A DNA stretch of 64,000 nt, taken from Niastella sp. OAS944. Lineage in GTDB: Bacteria > Bacteroidota > Bacteroidia > Chitinophagales > Chitinophagaceae. Below the pieces are notes generated by a model, which had not been told where the DNA came from, did no database searches, and worked only from the letters and a program-made list of their open reading frames with translations. This document shows positions 34,472 to 43,405 of the stretch, in pieces; the first letter of the stretch is position 1; every line of letters starts with the position of its first letter. The stretch lies in contig JANUBW010000010.1 of NCBI GenBank assembly GCA_024809215.1, forward strand, positions 285,419 to 349,418. The letters are read 5' to 3'. Both the position numbers and the translations under genes were made by a program.

Positions 34472-35713
34472 TCAATTTTTTGTTCCCCCGTCCTTTATGT
34501 ATTTCCATCTCGCTACATATCTACATAACTCATTTTTCATATCTGTTATTTTAAATAGATAAGGCCCGGGTATTTGCCGGCCAACATTACACTGAGTGTA
34601 CAGGTAAGTATTGTTGGCCGGGATGTACAACAGCTGCACCGAATTTCCAACGCCATCTCCTTCATGCCCAAATTGTGGTTCACTGCCAGGTGCATATTGA
34701 AAGTATTCAAGCCCAAGCCCATAATCGGGCTGTGTAGATTCCCTGCCCTGTACCCAGGTTTTCATTTCCTTTAGTGAAGTGGTATTTACTACTTTACCCT
34801 GTTGCAATGCCTCATAAAATAAGATCACATCTTTTGCAGAGGCAGCTATATTCCCATAACCATAACTGGCATTGGCCAAATGATTATTCCATTGTGTGCC
34901 GTTTTCCAGCTGGCTATTTCCCTTTCTGTCAAAATAATAGTTGGGAAAACCTAATTTGTCAATGGCCGTTTGCGATAGTACACACCAGGTATGCTCAAGA
35001 TGTAGCGGTTGTACGATCTCTTCCTTTACAAGCTGCTCATACTTTTTGCGACCTGTCTTTTCCAGTATAAAATAAAGCAACAGATAATTGGTATTGCTGT
35101 ACAAATAGTCTGTGCCCGGTTCAAATTCCAACGCCTTGCCATGTACGTACTTTATAGCCTGCATAGGCGTTGGCTGATCATAAGGGTGGTTAAACTGGTC
35201 CATCTGAAATTCCGGAAGCCCTGTAAAGTTCACCAGGCCCGAACTATGGTTCATTAACATGCGTACCGTTATCTTTTCAGGGTTTTCAATATTGGCCAAT
35301 ACCTCAGCTGTGAGGTAGGTAGAAATAACCTTGTCGGGGTTAATAAGCCCTTTTTCTTTATAACGCATTATTAAAGCGGCGGTATAGGTCTTGGTTAAAC
35401 TAAACAACCAACCCGGCGTACAGGATTTAAAACTTTCCTGTTGTTCTGTATTCGAATAACCACCGCTGGTGAAATACCAGCCCTGGTTGTTCTTTACAAC
35501 TACCTGTATTCCCGGAATGCCCTGTGCTATATATTTATTAATGATCTTCTGAATAGAATCCTTCATAGGATGGTCCTTGTTAACCTGTATATTCTCATTG
35601 CAGGCCGCCCGATGCCGTTTGTAAAGGTTTTTGTGACAGCTTACCAGGGAGAGTGTTATTAACAAAATGACGGCAAATAAAATACGATGACCGAATGATT
35701 GTTTCTTTTGCAT
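34472..35713 (-). CDS. Serine beta-lactamase-like hydrolase, lipoprotein
   Basis: 413 residues. The N terminus is a lipoprotein signal with lipobox LVSC (Cys26). The class C/DD-peptidase motifs are S105-x-x-K108 (SLTK), YSN in YLYSNTNY, and HEG in FGHEGDGVG instead of KTG. This group (beta-lactamase family, PF00144) includes peptidases and esterases; true beta-lactamase activity is not implied. It is the first gene of a minus-strand pair with the esterase (58 bp to its CTG start). It probably sits on the outer or inner membrane facing the periplasm. Confidence 0.88.
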   Translation of the reverse strand: MQKKQSFGHRILFAVILLITLSLVSCHKNLYKRHRAACNENIQVNKDHPMKDSIQKIINKYIAQGIPGIQVVVKNNQGWYFTSGGYSNTEQQESFKSCTPGWLFSLTKTYTAALIMRYKEKGLINPDKVISTYLTAEVLANIENPEKITVRMLMNHSSGLVNFTGLPEFQMDQFNHPYDQPTPMQAIKYVHGKALEFEPGTDYLYSNTNYLLLYFILEKTGRKKYEQLVKEEIVQPLHLEHTWCVLSQTAIDKLGFPNYYFDRKGNSQLENGTQWNNHLANASYGYGNIAASAKDVILFYEALQQGKVVNTTSLKEMKTWVQGRESTQPDYGLGLEYFQYAPGSEPQFGHEGDGVGNSVQLLYIPANNTYLYTQCNVGRQIPGPYLFKITDMKNELCRYVARWKYIKDGGTKN

Positions 35714-35841
35714 TGAAATAGTGTTAGGGTAGCAAATTAAAATGCGGGCTACAGCTAAAAACCTTAAACCGGATACGTCAACTTTTGCGAAACCTGAAAT
35801 GTCGATAAGGGATAACGAAATGCGTGGTGGTCTGAAATAGA

Positions 35842-35871
35842 AAAAGACTTTTCGTATTGGAAAAGTCTTTT
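35842..35871. terminator. Bidirectional terminator hairpin
   Basis: A perfect 12-bp stem (AAAAGACTTTTC at 35842-35853, GAAAAGTCTTTT at 35860-35871) with a 6-base loop. It lies 26 bp after the stop of the amidohydrolase gene on the minus strand; A/T-runs flank both sides. Confidence 0.75.
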
Positions 35872-35897
35872 ATCAATAAACTTCTATGTATAAAATT

Positions 35898-36746
35898 TTA
35901 TTGTTGCTGGTCTGCGATGTTCAATCTGTAAAAGCGAACGGCATTTACCCCAAATACATTTTCCCGGTCTTCAACTGTATACCTGTCTTCCATGTATTTT
36001 TTTACCAGGCTTTTCCATTGTACATAATTTCCCGATAACAGCATCGAAGGCCAGTCGCTGCCAAAGATCAGGCGGTTGGGGCCAAATGCATCAAACACCA
36101 CATCGAGGTAGGGGTAAAAATCACTGGCATGCCATAAGCGCCAGGCTGCTTCGGTAAGCAAACCCGATAGTTTACACCACACATTCTGATGGCTGGCAAA
36201 ATCTTTTATCCAGCTTTTCCAGTCTTCAATATGATTGTGTTTAATATCGGGTCGCGCACAATGATCTACTACAAACCTTTGGTAAGGGAACTTTTCAACC
36301 AGCGCAGCTGCTGCAGACCATTGCCGGGGATTCATTTGTAAGTCGTATGTGTATTTATATTTCTCCAAATAACTCAGCCCTCTTTGCCATTCTTCGTCAA
36401 GAAATATATCACCATTCTCATCTTCGCCTGCTGAATAACACCAGCCTCTTATTATTGGGAATTGTGAAAAATGTTCCAGTTTTTGCTTTACCAATGGGTC
36501 TTTAAGGTCTATCCAGCCGATAAAGCCTTTTATCTCGGGGTGAGTTTTAGCTATTTCAACCATAAACCAGGTCTCCAGCTCCGTTTTCCGGGCCTGAATA
36601 GCTACCAGTCCGTCAATATGATTTCTTTTTTCTGCTAATTCCAGGTGTTCAGGAAGATAGTCTTTGTGAAGAACTCTCATATCCTTGTTGATCCAGTCTG
36701 CCGGGGCTTCATATTTCCAAAAACGAACATGTGCATCTATAACCAT
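35898..36746 (-). CDS. Amidohydrolase of the COG3618 (lactonase-like) group
   Basis: 282 residues forming a metal-dependent TIM-barrel: DAHVRFW near residue 4 (the family has DxHxHFW; the second His is Arg here), FVVDHCARPDI near 168, WCKLSGL near 192 and LIFGSDWPS near 230. Relatives hydrolyse fuconolactone, 2-pyrone-4,6-dicarboxylate and similar lactones. The HxH to HxR change removes one usual metal ligand, so activity or metal use may differ; many group members need only some of the ligands. Single gene between two terminators. Confidence 0.85.
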   Translation of the reverse strand: MVIDAHVRFWKYEAPADWINKDMRVLHKDYLPEHLELAEKRNHIDGLVAIQARKTELETWFMVEIAKTHPEIKGFIGWIDLKDPLVKQKLEHFSQFPIIRGWCYSAGEDENGDIFLDEEWQRGLSYLEKYKYTYDLQMNPRQWSAAAALVEKFPYQRFVVDHCARPDIKHNHIEDWKSWIKDFASHQNVWCKLSGLLTEAAWRLWHASDFYPYLDVVFDAFGPNRLIFGSDWPSMLLSGNYVQWKSLVKKYMEDRYTVEDRENVFGVNAVRFYRLNIADQQQ

Positions 36747-36959
36747 AATAAATCAGTTTTAAGTTTTTAAACTTCCAATAAATGCGAACAATGCTATTAA
36801 ATAAAGATGCTGAAAGAAGTTATGGCCATTCTAATGTTACTATACCATAACAAGTATTACAATCCAGGAGACAATAAGTGTTACTTAAATATACGAATAT
36901 TTAGGTATTACAAATACCCTAAACGTTGTTCGAATGTTAAATACAGGGGATAAAAAATA

Positions 36960-36992
36960 AGGGGGCTTCGCCTTAAAGGCGAGGTCCCCCTG
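36960..36992 (-). terminator. Intrinsic terminator of the NTF2/PEP-mutase operon
   Basis: AGGGGG and CGCCTT on the left pair with AAGGCG and CCCCCT on the right, giving an interrupted GC-rich stem. On the minus strand it is followed by TTATTTTTTATC. It lies 27 bp after the stop of the NTF2-like gene. Confidence 0.75.
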
Positions 36993-37018
36993 TTCTCATG
37001 GCTATACCCGGTTCCAGC

Positions 37019-37399
37019 TTAGCTGGTCATATTCTCCAGTGCTCCGAAAGCATGGTCTATCACAATTTTCCAGGTGCCATCGGGCTGTTCTTTCATTACT
37101 TCAATACCTTTGGCGCTGATTTTTACCTCCTGGCCATCGGTTATATTCCATTCCGACCGGCCTACTGCCAGGTTGCCTGTTTGCAAACAGTACACGGTTT
37201 TGATCTCCATTTTACCTTTTATCGATAAAATGACCCTGATGGCTGCTTCAAATTGTTCCCTGCCCGAAACCGGTTTACCGGGTTCCGGAACAATAATGCC
37301 ATTGAAATCGTACATGCTTAAAACCGTATCTACATTTCCTGTATTAAAAGCCGCGGCTAAGGTGGCATGCGCATCCTGGGCTCTTGTAGGTAAGTTCAT
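37019..37399 (-). CDS. NTF2/SnoaL-like protein
   Basis: 126 residues from ATG 37399 (MNLPTRAQDAHATLAAAF); the frame is open to 37498 but that part overlaps the upstream gene. The pattern AAFNTGNVDTVLSMYDFNGI, GREQFEAAIRVIL and DGTWKIVIDHAFG fits the DUF4440/SnoaL-like group of the NTF2 fold, small cone-shaped proteins that bind or transform small ligands. It follows the PEP-mutase-like gene by 40 bp on the same strand and is followed by a terminator, so it is the last gene of that operon. Confidence 0.8.
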   Translation of the reverse strand: MNLPTRAQDAHATLAAAFNTGNVDTVLSMYDFNGIIVPEPGKPVSGREQFEAAIRVILSIKGKMEIKTVYCLQTGNLAVGRSEWNITDGQEVKISAKGIEVMKEQPDGTWKIVIDHAFGALENMTS

Positions 37400-37439
37400 G
37401 GTGTTTGTTTTATTAATGATGAATAAATTGACTGAAATA

Positions 37440-38216
37440 TTAAGCAAACAGGGGCGTGAGCTCATTGGCCGCAGTAATGGCTTTGGCCAATGTGGCAATG
37501 TTATCGTATACTTTATTGAACAGGAAGGGGCCCAGGCTTACCCTTTTTACACCCAGGTTTTGTAAAGTATCAAGATGGGGCAGGTTGGGTATACTCATTA
37601 CATTAATGGGAAGCTTTGTATGTTTTACTGCCGCTTGTATATCTGCCGGTTCACTAATAAGTGGTAAAAAAATGCCATCGGCGCCGGCAGTTTCATATAA
37701 CGACAGGCGCTTTGCTGTTTCCTGTTGTTTATTGGCAATGTTTAAAATATAGGTATCGCAACGAACATTGATAAACAGTTCAAGTTGTTCGGCTGCCAGT
37801 TTGGTTTTTATAAATGCAATTGTTTGCGCAAAGGTGCTGGCGTCTTTTAATGTTCTGCCTGTTGGTATTATGGTAGAATCTTCAAGATTAATGCCCGCAA
37901 CGCCCAGTTTGGCCAAGGTTCTGCAATTGGCATAAATTTCTTCGTTTGTTTTGCCATAGCCCATTTCCATATCTATCGTAAGCGGTATTTTTACAACGGC
38001 TAATATTCTTTTAATGATAAACAGGTAATCTTCAAAGGGCATGTCTTCTCCATCCTGGTAGCCCAGCGCATTGGCAACAGCTGCACTGGAAGTGGCAATG
38101 GCAGCATAATTTTCCTTTTCAAGAATTTGTGCGCTTTTAGCGTTCCATGCGTTTGGTAAAACAAATAATGAACCTGACTGATGTAATTGTTTGAATTGTT
38201 GAAATGCAGTAGCCAT
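37440..38216 (-). CDS. Isocitrate lyase/PEP mutase-family protein
   Basis: 258 residues. The fold signature is clear: VLPNAWNAKSAQIL, IATSSAAVANALGYQDGE, PLTIDMEMGYG (metal-binding Asp/Glu) and VAGINLEDS. The loop that carries the catalytic Cys in 2-methylisocitrate lyases (KKCGH) is not present, so this is of the phosphonomutase/oxaloacetate-decarboxylase-like subgroup whose substrates are mostly unknown. It is cotranscribed with the NTF2-like gene and lies 102 bp after the AraC-type gene. Confidence 0.85.
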   Translation of the reverse strand: MATAFQQFKQLHQSGSLFVLPNAWNAKSAQILEKENYAAIATSSAAVANALGYQDGEDMPFEDYLFIIKRILAVVKIPLTIDMEMGYGKTNEEIYANCRTLAKLGVAGINLEDSTIIPTGRTLKDASTFAQTIAFIKTKLAAEQLELFINVRCDTYILNIANKQQETAKRLSLYETAGADGIFLPLISEPADIQAAVKHTKLPINVMSIPNLPHLDTLQNLGVKRVSLGPFLFNKVYDNIATLAKAITAANELTPLFA

Positions 38217-38318
38217 TTTAAATTTATTTATGGTGTTTGAAATATGTATGCGTTGCTGTTATGCTTTGCAGGAACAAAATTAGTGGGGCTATGCGGCGGG
38301 AAATTGTATAAAACGGAA

Positions 38319-39155
38319 CTAAATTGTTTCGGTGTGTTCTTGTGTAGTGTGGTTGAATGCCAGGGTTAACGGTGAAATGGCTGGGGTGTAGGCCGAAGGG
38401 GTATAACCGGTAAATGTTTTGAATTCTTTTATAAAGTGTGACTGATCGGCATAACCGCATTCGTAAGCAATGGATGTTAACGAAATGTCACCCGTTGTTA
38501 CCAGCTGCAGGCTTTTTTGAAAACGGTGTATCTGGCTGTATAATTTGGGGGTAAGCCCTGTATGTTGTAAAAACAGTTGTTGCATATACCGGGCTGTAAT
38601 ACCATACCTGGCAGCCATGGTTTCCATAGTGAGCGGTATATCCTGGTGCCGTAGTGCATACATGAGGTTGTTAACAACGGCCAGTTTGGGTAACCTTTTG
38701 GTTGAAAGCGAAAGTTGTTGCAGTAAGTATGTTTCTACCAGCGCTATCCTTTTGCTCCACGAGCTGGTTTCAAGCAGTTGATTATGTAAGCCGCTTACGT
38801 TTTTGCCGTTAATGTCGCTATAGCTGCTTACCTGGTTGTTGAATAAACTAATATTGTCGTTTAATATGGCAGCCGCGCCATGCGGCAGCAACCGGATGCC
38901 CAGCATAATGTTGCGGCCGGTTGACTTAATTGAAAGTGGCCGGGCAAGTTGACCCCATAATTCAATAGGGGGTGTGGTAACAAATGTTTCTCCGTTAAGT
39001 GTATGCCAGTTACCACTGCCCAGGTTAAAGATGATCTCTGTACTGCCACTCGGAAATACCGTGTCTTCGAACGTTACAGCAGTATCAGCTTCATACACGA
39101 AATAGCATTTCACGTATGGTTGTAATGGCTTGCCTGGTTTTATTTCATGGTAGGT
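38319..39155 (-). CDS. AraC-family regulator with DUF6597-type N terminus
   Basis: About 278 residues from ATG 39155 (MTYHEIKPGKPLQPYVKCYF). The N-terminal part (VFPSGSTEIIFNLGSG, ELWGQLARPLSIKS) is the ligand-binding cupin-like domain of this subgroup. Two HTH units at the C terminus are complete: LTMETMAARYGITARYMQQL and SLTSIAYECGYADQSHFIKE, ending FKTFTGYTPSAY. It lies downstream of the glyoxalase-like gene on the same strand (80 bp) and may regulate this gene group. Confidence 0.9.
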   Translation of the reverse strand, partial: TYHEIKPGKPLQPYVKCYFVYEADTAVTFEDTVFPSGSTEIIFNLGSGNWHTLNGETFVTTPPIELWGQLARPLSIKSTGRNIMLGIRLLPHGAAAILNDNISLFNNQVSSYSDINGKNVSGLHNQLLETSSWSKRIALVETYLLQQLSLSTKRLPKLAVVNNLMYALRHQDIPLTMETMAARYGITARYMQQLFLQHTGLTPKLYSQIHRFQKSLQLVTTGDISLTSIAYECGYADQSHFIKEFKTFTGYTPSAYTPAISPLTLAFNHTTQEHTETI

Positions 39156-39235
39156 CATGACGGTAGATAAAGATACAAAAGGTTGATACACGAAATTATC
39201 AGGCGCCCGCTGGCTGAAATTGTATAAATCGGAAC

Positions 39236-39592
39236 CTATCGCGACACTAAACCTACCATGTTGCCCTCGGGGTCGGTAAACCAGGCGAATTGTTTGTTAT
39301 TGGGAAGAATTACCGGGCCAAACAGTTTTTTGCCGCCAGCTTCTATAATTTTCGTCAGGCTATCGTTAATGTCGTCAACCTGAATATAGAATAGCACATA
39401 ATTGTTTGGTTCATGGCCCATTGAGGTGATCTGGCCCTGAATACCATCTACGGAGTTGGTGTTTATCAATGATGCCATGGGAACGCCGGTGGGCGTCCAG
39501 CCAAAAAGATCGGAGTAAAAAGAGGCCGTTTTACTCAGGTCCTTACAGCCGATCTCAAAAAAAACTACGGGGTTGGCAATAGACATTGTCAT
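39236..39592 (-). CDS. VOC/glyoxalase-like protein
   Basis: 118 residues, one vicinal-oxygen-chelate domain: VVFFEIGCKDLSKTASFYSD, LFGWTP, YVLFYIQVDDINDSLTKIIE and FAWFTDPEGNMVGLV. The Glu of the first strand and the C-terminal DPEGN stretch are family hallmarks. VOC proteins of this type bind metal and act as dimers on small molecules; the substrate is not predictable. ATG 39586 (MSIANP) is an alternative start. It opens the minus-strand group that includes the AraC gene. Confidence 0.88.
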   Translation of the reverse strand: MTMSIANPVVFFEIGCKDLSKTASFYSDLFGWTPTGVPMASLINTNSVDGIQGQITSMGHEPNNYVLFYIQVDDINDSLTKIIEAGGKKLFGPVILPNNKQFAWFTDPEGNMVGLVSR

Positions 39593-39971
39593 ATAGTGTA
39601 TGTTTTTAAAGTATTGTGGTTGCCTGTAGCGGGAAGCAATTGATGTTTATGCGGAGGATAATGGAAAAATGTTCACTATAATTTACTGAATTTTTCGCTA
39701 TAAAACAACTGAATTATTGGAGGCAGCGAACCCCCATTTTAACATGTTAATGTAAGCTCAATTGGCAGTTGTTTTAACCTACTGCGAATGAGGGTATTAT
39801 TTATATTGTTAACGTTATCAGAAATAAAATAAAATAATGGTACTAACGGTGAAAAGTTTTATTATAACGATGCCTGGCAAATGATCTGTCGCCGGCATAT
39901 CATACATGCAGGGTTAGATGTAGGAGAATAACCTGCTGCTGTGTTTGTAAAGGATTTCTTTACTTTGTGTT
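39593..39971. other. 379-bp divergent gap, regulatory space only
   Basis: Lies between the divergent VOC and AraC genes and should hold both promoters. I see a TTTG-rich box just before 39972 (TTTACTTTGTG), compatible with a -7 element of the Bacteroidota type, and no other gene or repeat. Confidence 0.4.
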
Positions 39972-40847
39972 ATGTTAGTACGGTTTCCCACTTCAACTGT
40001 TGATAAAAGTGATTTAAGCGTTCTTCAATTAGGTAATACGCCCCTGGCGCGTTACCGAAAAGCAACTGCTGCCGGTAAAAGAACCAGCTTTATTACGGAA
40101 CATACGTTGATCTTTGTTTTGCAGGGACATAAATACCTGCATATTGAGGAACAAACACATACTGCAGAGACCGGTCAACTGGTGCTGTTGAAACGAGGTA
40201 TTTATGCTTTGAGTGAATTTGTGCCCGATGGATTGGATTATGAAGCACTACTGATATTCTTTACCGACGATTTTGTAAAGAAATTCCTGCACACACATCA
40301 GTTGTCAACAACAGGCGGTGCCGCAACTACAGCTCATTTGGTTATTCCTGTTAATGAATTACTGAATTCATTTAAGACCCAGTTCATGGGTTACTTTGGT
40401 AAAACCATACAGGGGCTCGAAAGCATTCTGCAATTAAAGTTGCAGGAGTTGATGTTGCTTTTGCTGGGTGGCCCGCAGGGACAGCAGGCATTGTCGTTTA
40501 TGCAGGGTATTGCCTATGGCAAACCGCTCGATATTGATTTTATTGTTCGCAAACATTTACTGCAACCACTTTCTTTGGAAGAACTGGCCAAACTATCGGG
40601 CCGCAGCCTGGCTTCGTTTAAACGCGATTTTCAACTACAATATAACTGCGCACCCAAAAAGTGGATCAATGAGCAGCGTCTTGAGCATGCCCGCATGTTG
40701 CTTCAGCATTCAGGGAATAATGTTACCGAAGTAGCGCTGGAATGCGGTTTTGAGAATATTCCCCATTTTATAAAGATCTTTAAACAGAAATTTGGTTTCA
40801 CGCCCAACAGTTTGCGGGGCAAAGAATCGGAGATCATCCCCGGCTAA
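39972..40847 (+). CDS. AraC-family regulator (ExsA-like N terminus)
   Basis: 291 residues. The N-terminal half is a cupin-like domain (TLIFVLQGHKYLHIEEQTHT, GQLVLLKRGIYALSEF) of the type called AraC_E_bind or ExsA-like. The C-terminal part has both HTH units: LEELAKLSGRSLASFKRDFQ and NVTEVALECGFENIPHFIKI, ending FKQKFGFTPNSLRG. It precedes the beta-propeller gene by 79 bp on the same strand and may control it. Confidence 0.9.
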   Translation: MLVRFPTSTVDKSDLSVLQLGNTPLARYRKATAAGKRTSFITEHTLIFVLQGHKYLHIEEQTHTAETGQLVLLKRGIYALSEFVPDGLDYEALLIFFTDDFVKKFLHTHQLSTTGGAATTAHLVIPVNELLNSFKTQFMGYFGKTIQGLESILQLKLQELMLLLLGGPQGQQALSFMQGIAYGKPLDIDFIVRKHLLQPLSLEELAKLSGRSLASFKRDFQLQYNCAPKKWINEQRLEHARMLLQHSGNNVTEVALECGFENIPHFIKIFKQKFGFTPNSLRGKESEIIPG

Positions 40848-40926
40848 AAACGAAATTATTTGAGCTTTTCCCGTTACCTCAATAGTTAGTTGCTGAAATA
40901 CCTTAGCGGTATTAAAACTATTAAGG

Positions 40927-41781
40927 ATGAAAAGAATGATCTCATTTGTAGCTGGTATAATGCTGGCAGGCAGCGTATTGGCGCAGGATTCAACCGGGTT
41001 GTCCTATCCTGAAAGCGTGATCTCCGATGGCAAATATCTTTACGTTAGCAATATCGGAAATGGAGGCCCTACGGGCAAAAATGGCGATGGTTTTATCAGC
41101 AAACTAACGCCAGATGGCAAGTTGATCTCAACCACCTTTTTCGAAGGAAAACTGAATGCGCCCAAAGGCTCAGCCATTATACAAGGCGCTTTATACGTGG
41201 CCGATATTGACCAGGTTATTGGGTTTAATTTAAAAACAGGAAAGCGGATCGTTGAAGTTAATGTGGCCGGCTCCGGCTCTTCTTTTTTAAACGATCTTAC
41301 CGTTAAAGACGATCATACCCTGTTTGCTTCAGCTACCGATATAGGTAAAATTCTTGAAGTGAATGTAAAAGATGGAAGTAACAAAGCAGTTATTGACGTA
41401 AAAGGCGCCAATGGTGTTTATTACGATAAAGCCAAACAACGTTTATACTCCTGTAGTTTCAGCTTCGACAACCTGAAGGGCGGTGAAGTGGGCGTTATAA
41501 GCTGGAAGAACAACAGTCCGGTATATGAAAAGATCGGCGACATACAAGGTGCTTTTGACGGCCTTGCACTTATTAACGATCATACCCTGGTGGTATCTGA
41601 CTGGGGCGCGTTAGACAAACCCGCTGGTTTTGTAGAAACAATCAATTTAAACACAAAGCAAGCCACCAAACTCAATTGGCCAGTGATCGCCGGCCCGGCA
41701 GATTTTTATTTCGATGCCGCGAAGAAGCAGCTTATTATACCGGCGATGGTGGAGGGGAAGGTGTTGTTTAAGAAGTTGTAA
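40927..41781 (+). CDS. Exported SMP-30-like beta-propeller protein
   Basis: 284 residues with a signal peptide (MISFVAGIMLAGSVLAQ). The rest shows repeated strands of a six-blade propeller: YPESVISDGKYLYVSNIG, GFISKLTPDGKLISTTF, APKGSAIIQGALYVADIDQV, NDLTVKDDHTLFASATDIG and FDGLALINDHTLVVSDWG. This resembles SMP-30/gluconolactonase-like sugar lactonases of the periplasm, although enzymatic ligands are not certain. It is followed by two terminators. Confidence 0.8.
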   Translation: MKRMISFVAGIMLAGSVLAQDSTGLSYPESVISDGKYLYVSNIGNGGPTGKNGDGFISKLTPDGKLISTTFFEGKLNAPKGSAIIQGALYVADIDQVIGFNLKTGKRIVEVNVAGSGSSFLNDLTVKDDHTLFASATDIGKILEVNVKDGSNKAVIDVKGANGVYYDKAKQRLYSCSFSFDNLKGGEVGVISWKNNSPVYEKIGDIQGAFDGLALINDHTLVVSDWGALDKPAGFVETINLNTKQATKLNWPVIAGPADFYFDAAKKQLIIPAMVEGKVLFKKL

Positions 41782-41788
41782 ATATGTT

Positions 41789-41824
41789 AAAAGGCGGTTC
41801 CCTTTCAAAGGGAGCTCGCCTTTT
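41789..41824 (+). terminator. Terminator of the propeller gene
   Basis: AAAAGGCG (41789-41796) pairs with CGCCTTTT (41817-41824), enclosing an inner hairpin CCCTTT/AAAGGG. It starts 8 bp after the stop codon and ends in a T-run. Confidence 0.8.
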
Positions 41825-41827
41825 AAA

Positions 41828-42018
41828 TTGGCAATCGTGAATCGGCAATATCGGCAATCGTGAATCGGCAATCGGCAATGCCCCCGATTGTGCAGCTTCA
41901 AAATAATTATAAAGCCTTGAGGAGTATAAACCTCAGGGCTTTTGCATTTTCAGCAGCTTACCAATAGGCCGACTGCTGCATTATTATTGCCGATTGCCGA
42001 CTGCCGATTCACGAATTA
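41828..42018. repeat. Word-repeat inverted array around a second terminator
   Basis: Left arm (41828-41880) repeats the units GGCAATCGTGAATC and CGGCAAT; the right arm (41982-42018) is their reverse complement (ATTGCCGATTGCCG, ending in ATTCACGAATT). Between them a 12-bp terminator hairpin (AAAGCCTTGAGG 41911-41922, CCTCAGGGCTTT 41931-41942) is followed by TGCATTTT. The whole gap 41782-42176 holds no gene. Confidence 0.7.
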
Positions 42019-42176
42019 GGATCGGAAACTCATCATTTCCTAACATATCGTTAAACCAATATAGATGAATTGTTAAATAACTTCTGGCAGGGTTTTCTCC
42101 CCTACAAAGAGCATTCCATTTTATGTTTTCTTTACGAAGCGCACATTCGCAAATCAACTATTTTTAATTCGTACAA

Positions 42177-43196
42177 ATGATCGCTGTAAACCAGGTTAAA
42201 ACAGGAAATTCCATGAAGAAAAAATCAGGGGATTTTTTTTCCGCCCTCAAATCAATAATACTACCGGAAAGCAAAGACCAACGTTCAGCAAACGGCCCGG
42301 TTACCAACAACGTTATCTTAAAGGAGCTGCTCGATTGTTTCGACAATTCCTGCAAACGTGAATCGGTTGGCAAAAGTTTGTTGTTCAATATGCACTACCT
42401 CATCATTCTTCATCCCGAAGTATACGAGGAACGCTTACCATCTCTTCCCATCATTGTAAAAGAAGCGTTGAAGGCATTTTACGGTAAGCTTAAAAGTTAT
42501 CAAAAGAATTATGATGAACTTTCGCCCGTGTCGTTTCACTGGCAGTTCAGGTTTGCGCCCGGTACCGATTTCAACCAGGAAAGAATAACGGTTGAAGATG
42601 TACGGGTTATTGGTATGCTTACGGGCCTGAAACCCATTGGCAGCGGCGGCGGCGACAGACACAATACGGCCAGGGTTACCATGAAATCAAAGGCTACCAA
42701 TGTTTTTGATAAAATGGATATCAACCTCGATGTGCTGCGTCATTTACATTTTGCCGAGAATGGCACCTTTACGGTCAAGTTCAATCCCGAGTTAAACGTA
42801 ACAAATGTGGCCGTTACCAACAATGCTGTGCAAAGAACGGTGCGTAACGATGCTGGGCTGGCGCGTATTGAATATTATACCGCTGACACCAGTAAAGATG
42901 CTGTTTATATCATGAAGGATACCGAGATCGTGATAGCCCGTAAAGAACCGGAGAACCTGGGTTACAGTAATTACCTGTTAATTGAATCGGGTTTTGTATC
43001 AAACCCGCATGCTCGTATCAGATGGAACGAAGCGCAGCAGTCGTTTCAGATAGCCTCTTTCAGTAACAACGAAACCCGCGTAAATGAAACGGTGATAGAG
43101 AAAAGTGAAGCTGGTAACCCCCGCTGGTTCGATTTGCGCGATAAAAGCCAGGTATTGCTGAATGGCATGGTAACGCTTACGTTCAAACAATTGTAA
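42177..43196 (+). CDS. FHA-domain protein, first of the cell-wall signalling cluster
   Basis: 339 residues; ATG 42213 (MKKKSGDFFSALK) is an alternative and probably better start. Residues about 45-130 form a helical domain (LKELLDCFDNSCKRESVGKS ... KAFYGKLKSYQKNYDELSP) reminiscent in placement of the N-terminal domain of FhaA. The C-terminal 100 residues are an FHA phosphothreonine-binding fold (SNPHARIRWNEAQQSF, with NNETRVNETVI near the recognition loops). FHA domains bind proteins phosphorylated by Ser/Thr kinases such as the one encoded 1.7 kb downstream. It opens a same-strand cluster of five genes; a word-repeat hairpin separates it from the phosphatase. Confidence 0.8.
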   Translation: MIAVNQVKTGNSMKKKSGDFFSALKSIILPESKDQRSANGPVTNNVILKELLDCFDNSCKRESVGKSLLFNMHYLIILHPEVYEERLPSLPIIVKEALKAFYGKLKSYQKNYDELSPVSFHWQFRFAPGTDFNQERITVEDVRVIGMLTGLKPIGSGGGDRHNTARVTMKSKATNVFDKMDINLDVLRHLHFAENGTFTVKFNPELNVTNVAVTNNAVQRTVRNDAGLARIEYYTADTSKDAVYIMKDTEIVIARKEPENLGYSNYLLIESGFVSNPHARIRWNEAQQSFQIASFSNNETRVNETVIEKSEAGNPRWFDLRDKSQVLLNGMVTLTFKQL

Positions 43197-43202
43197 AAGG
43201 AA

Positions 43203-43306
43203 ATTTCAAATTCCAAATTCCAAGTTCCAAATGTTCCGTCATTTTGAGATTTGTGATTTGGTATTTATTTGGAACTTGTGATTTGAGATTTGGAATTTTG
43301 TATTAG
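43203..43306. repeat. Inverted word-repeat hairpin
   Basis: The left arm repeats AATTCCAA and AAGTTCCAAAT units (43203-43232), and the right arm is the complementary ATTTGGAACTTGTGATTTG..ATTTGGAATTTTG (to 43306). This can fold into a long, imperfect hairpin between the FHA and phosphatase genes and could attenuate readthrough. Confidence 0.6.
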
Positions 43307-43405
43307 AATCTTCATAGCCAATGTTAAACACCATATCATCAATATCGTTATTTGTTTTTGTGATCATTTTACTAATTCGGCATTTTAAAAATCTGCCACG
43401 ATAAT

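Noticed and set aside
34472..35713. Antibiotic-resistance beta-lactamase
   Set aside because: PF00144 members with HEG in place of KTG are usually peptidases or esterases; resistance cannot be claimed.
37400..37498. N-terminal extension of the NTF2-like gene
   Set aside because: Overlaps the PEP-mutase-like gene and does not match the family; ATG 37399 fits.
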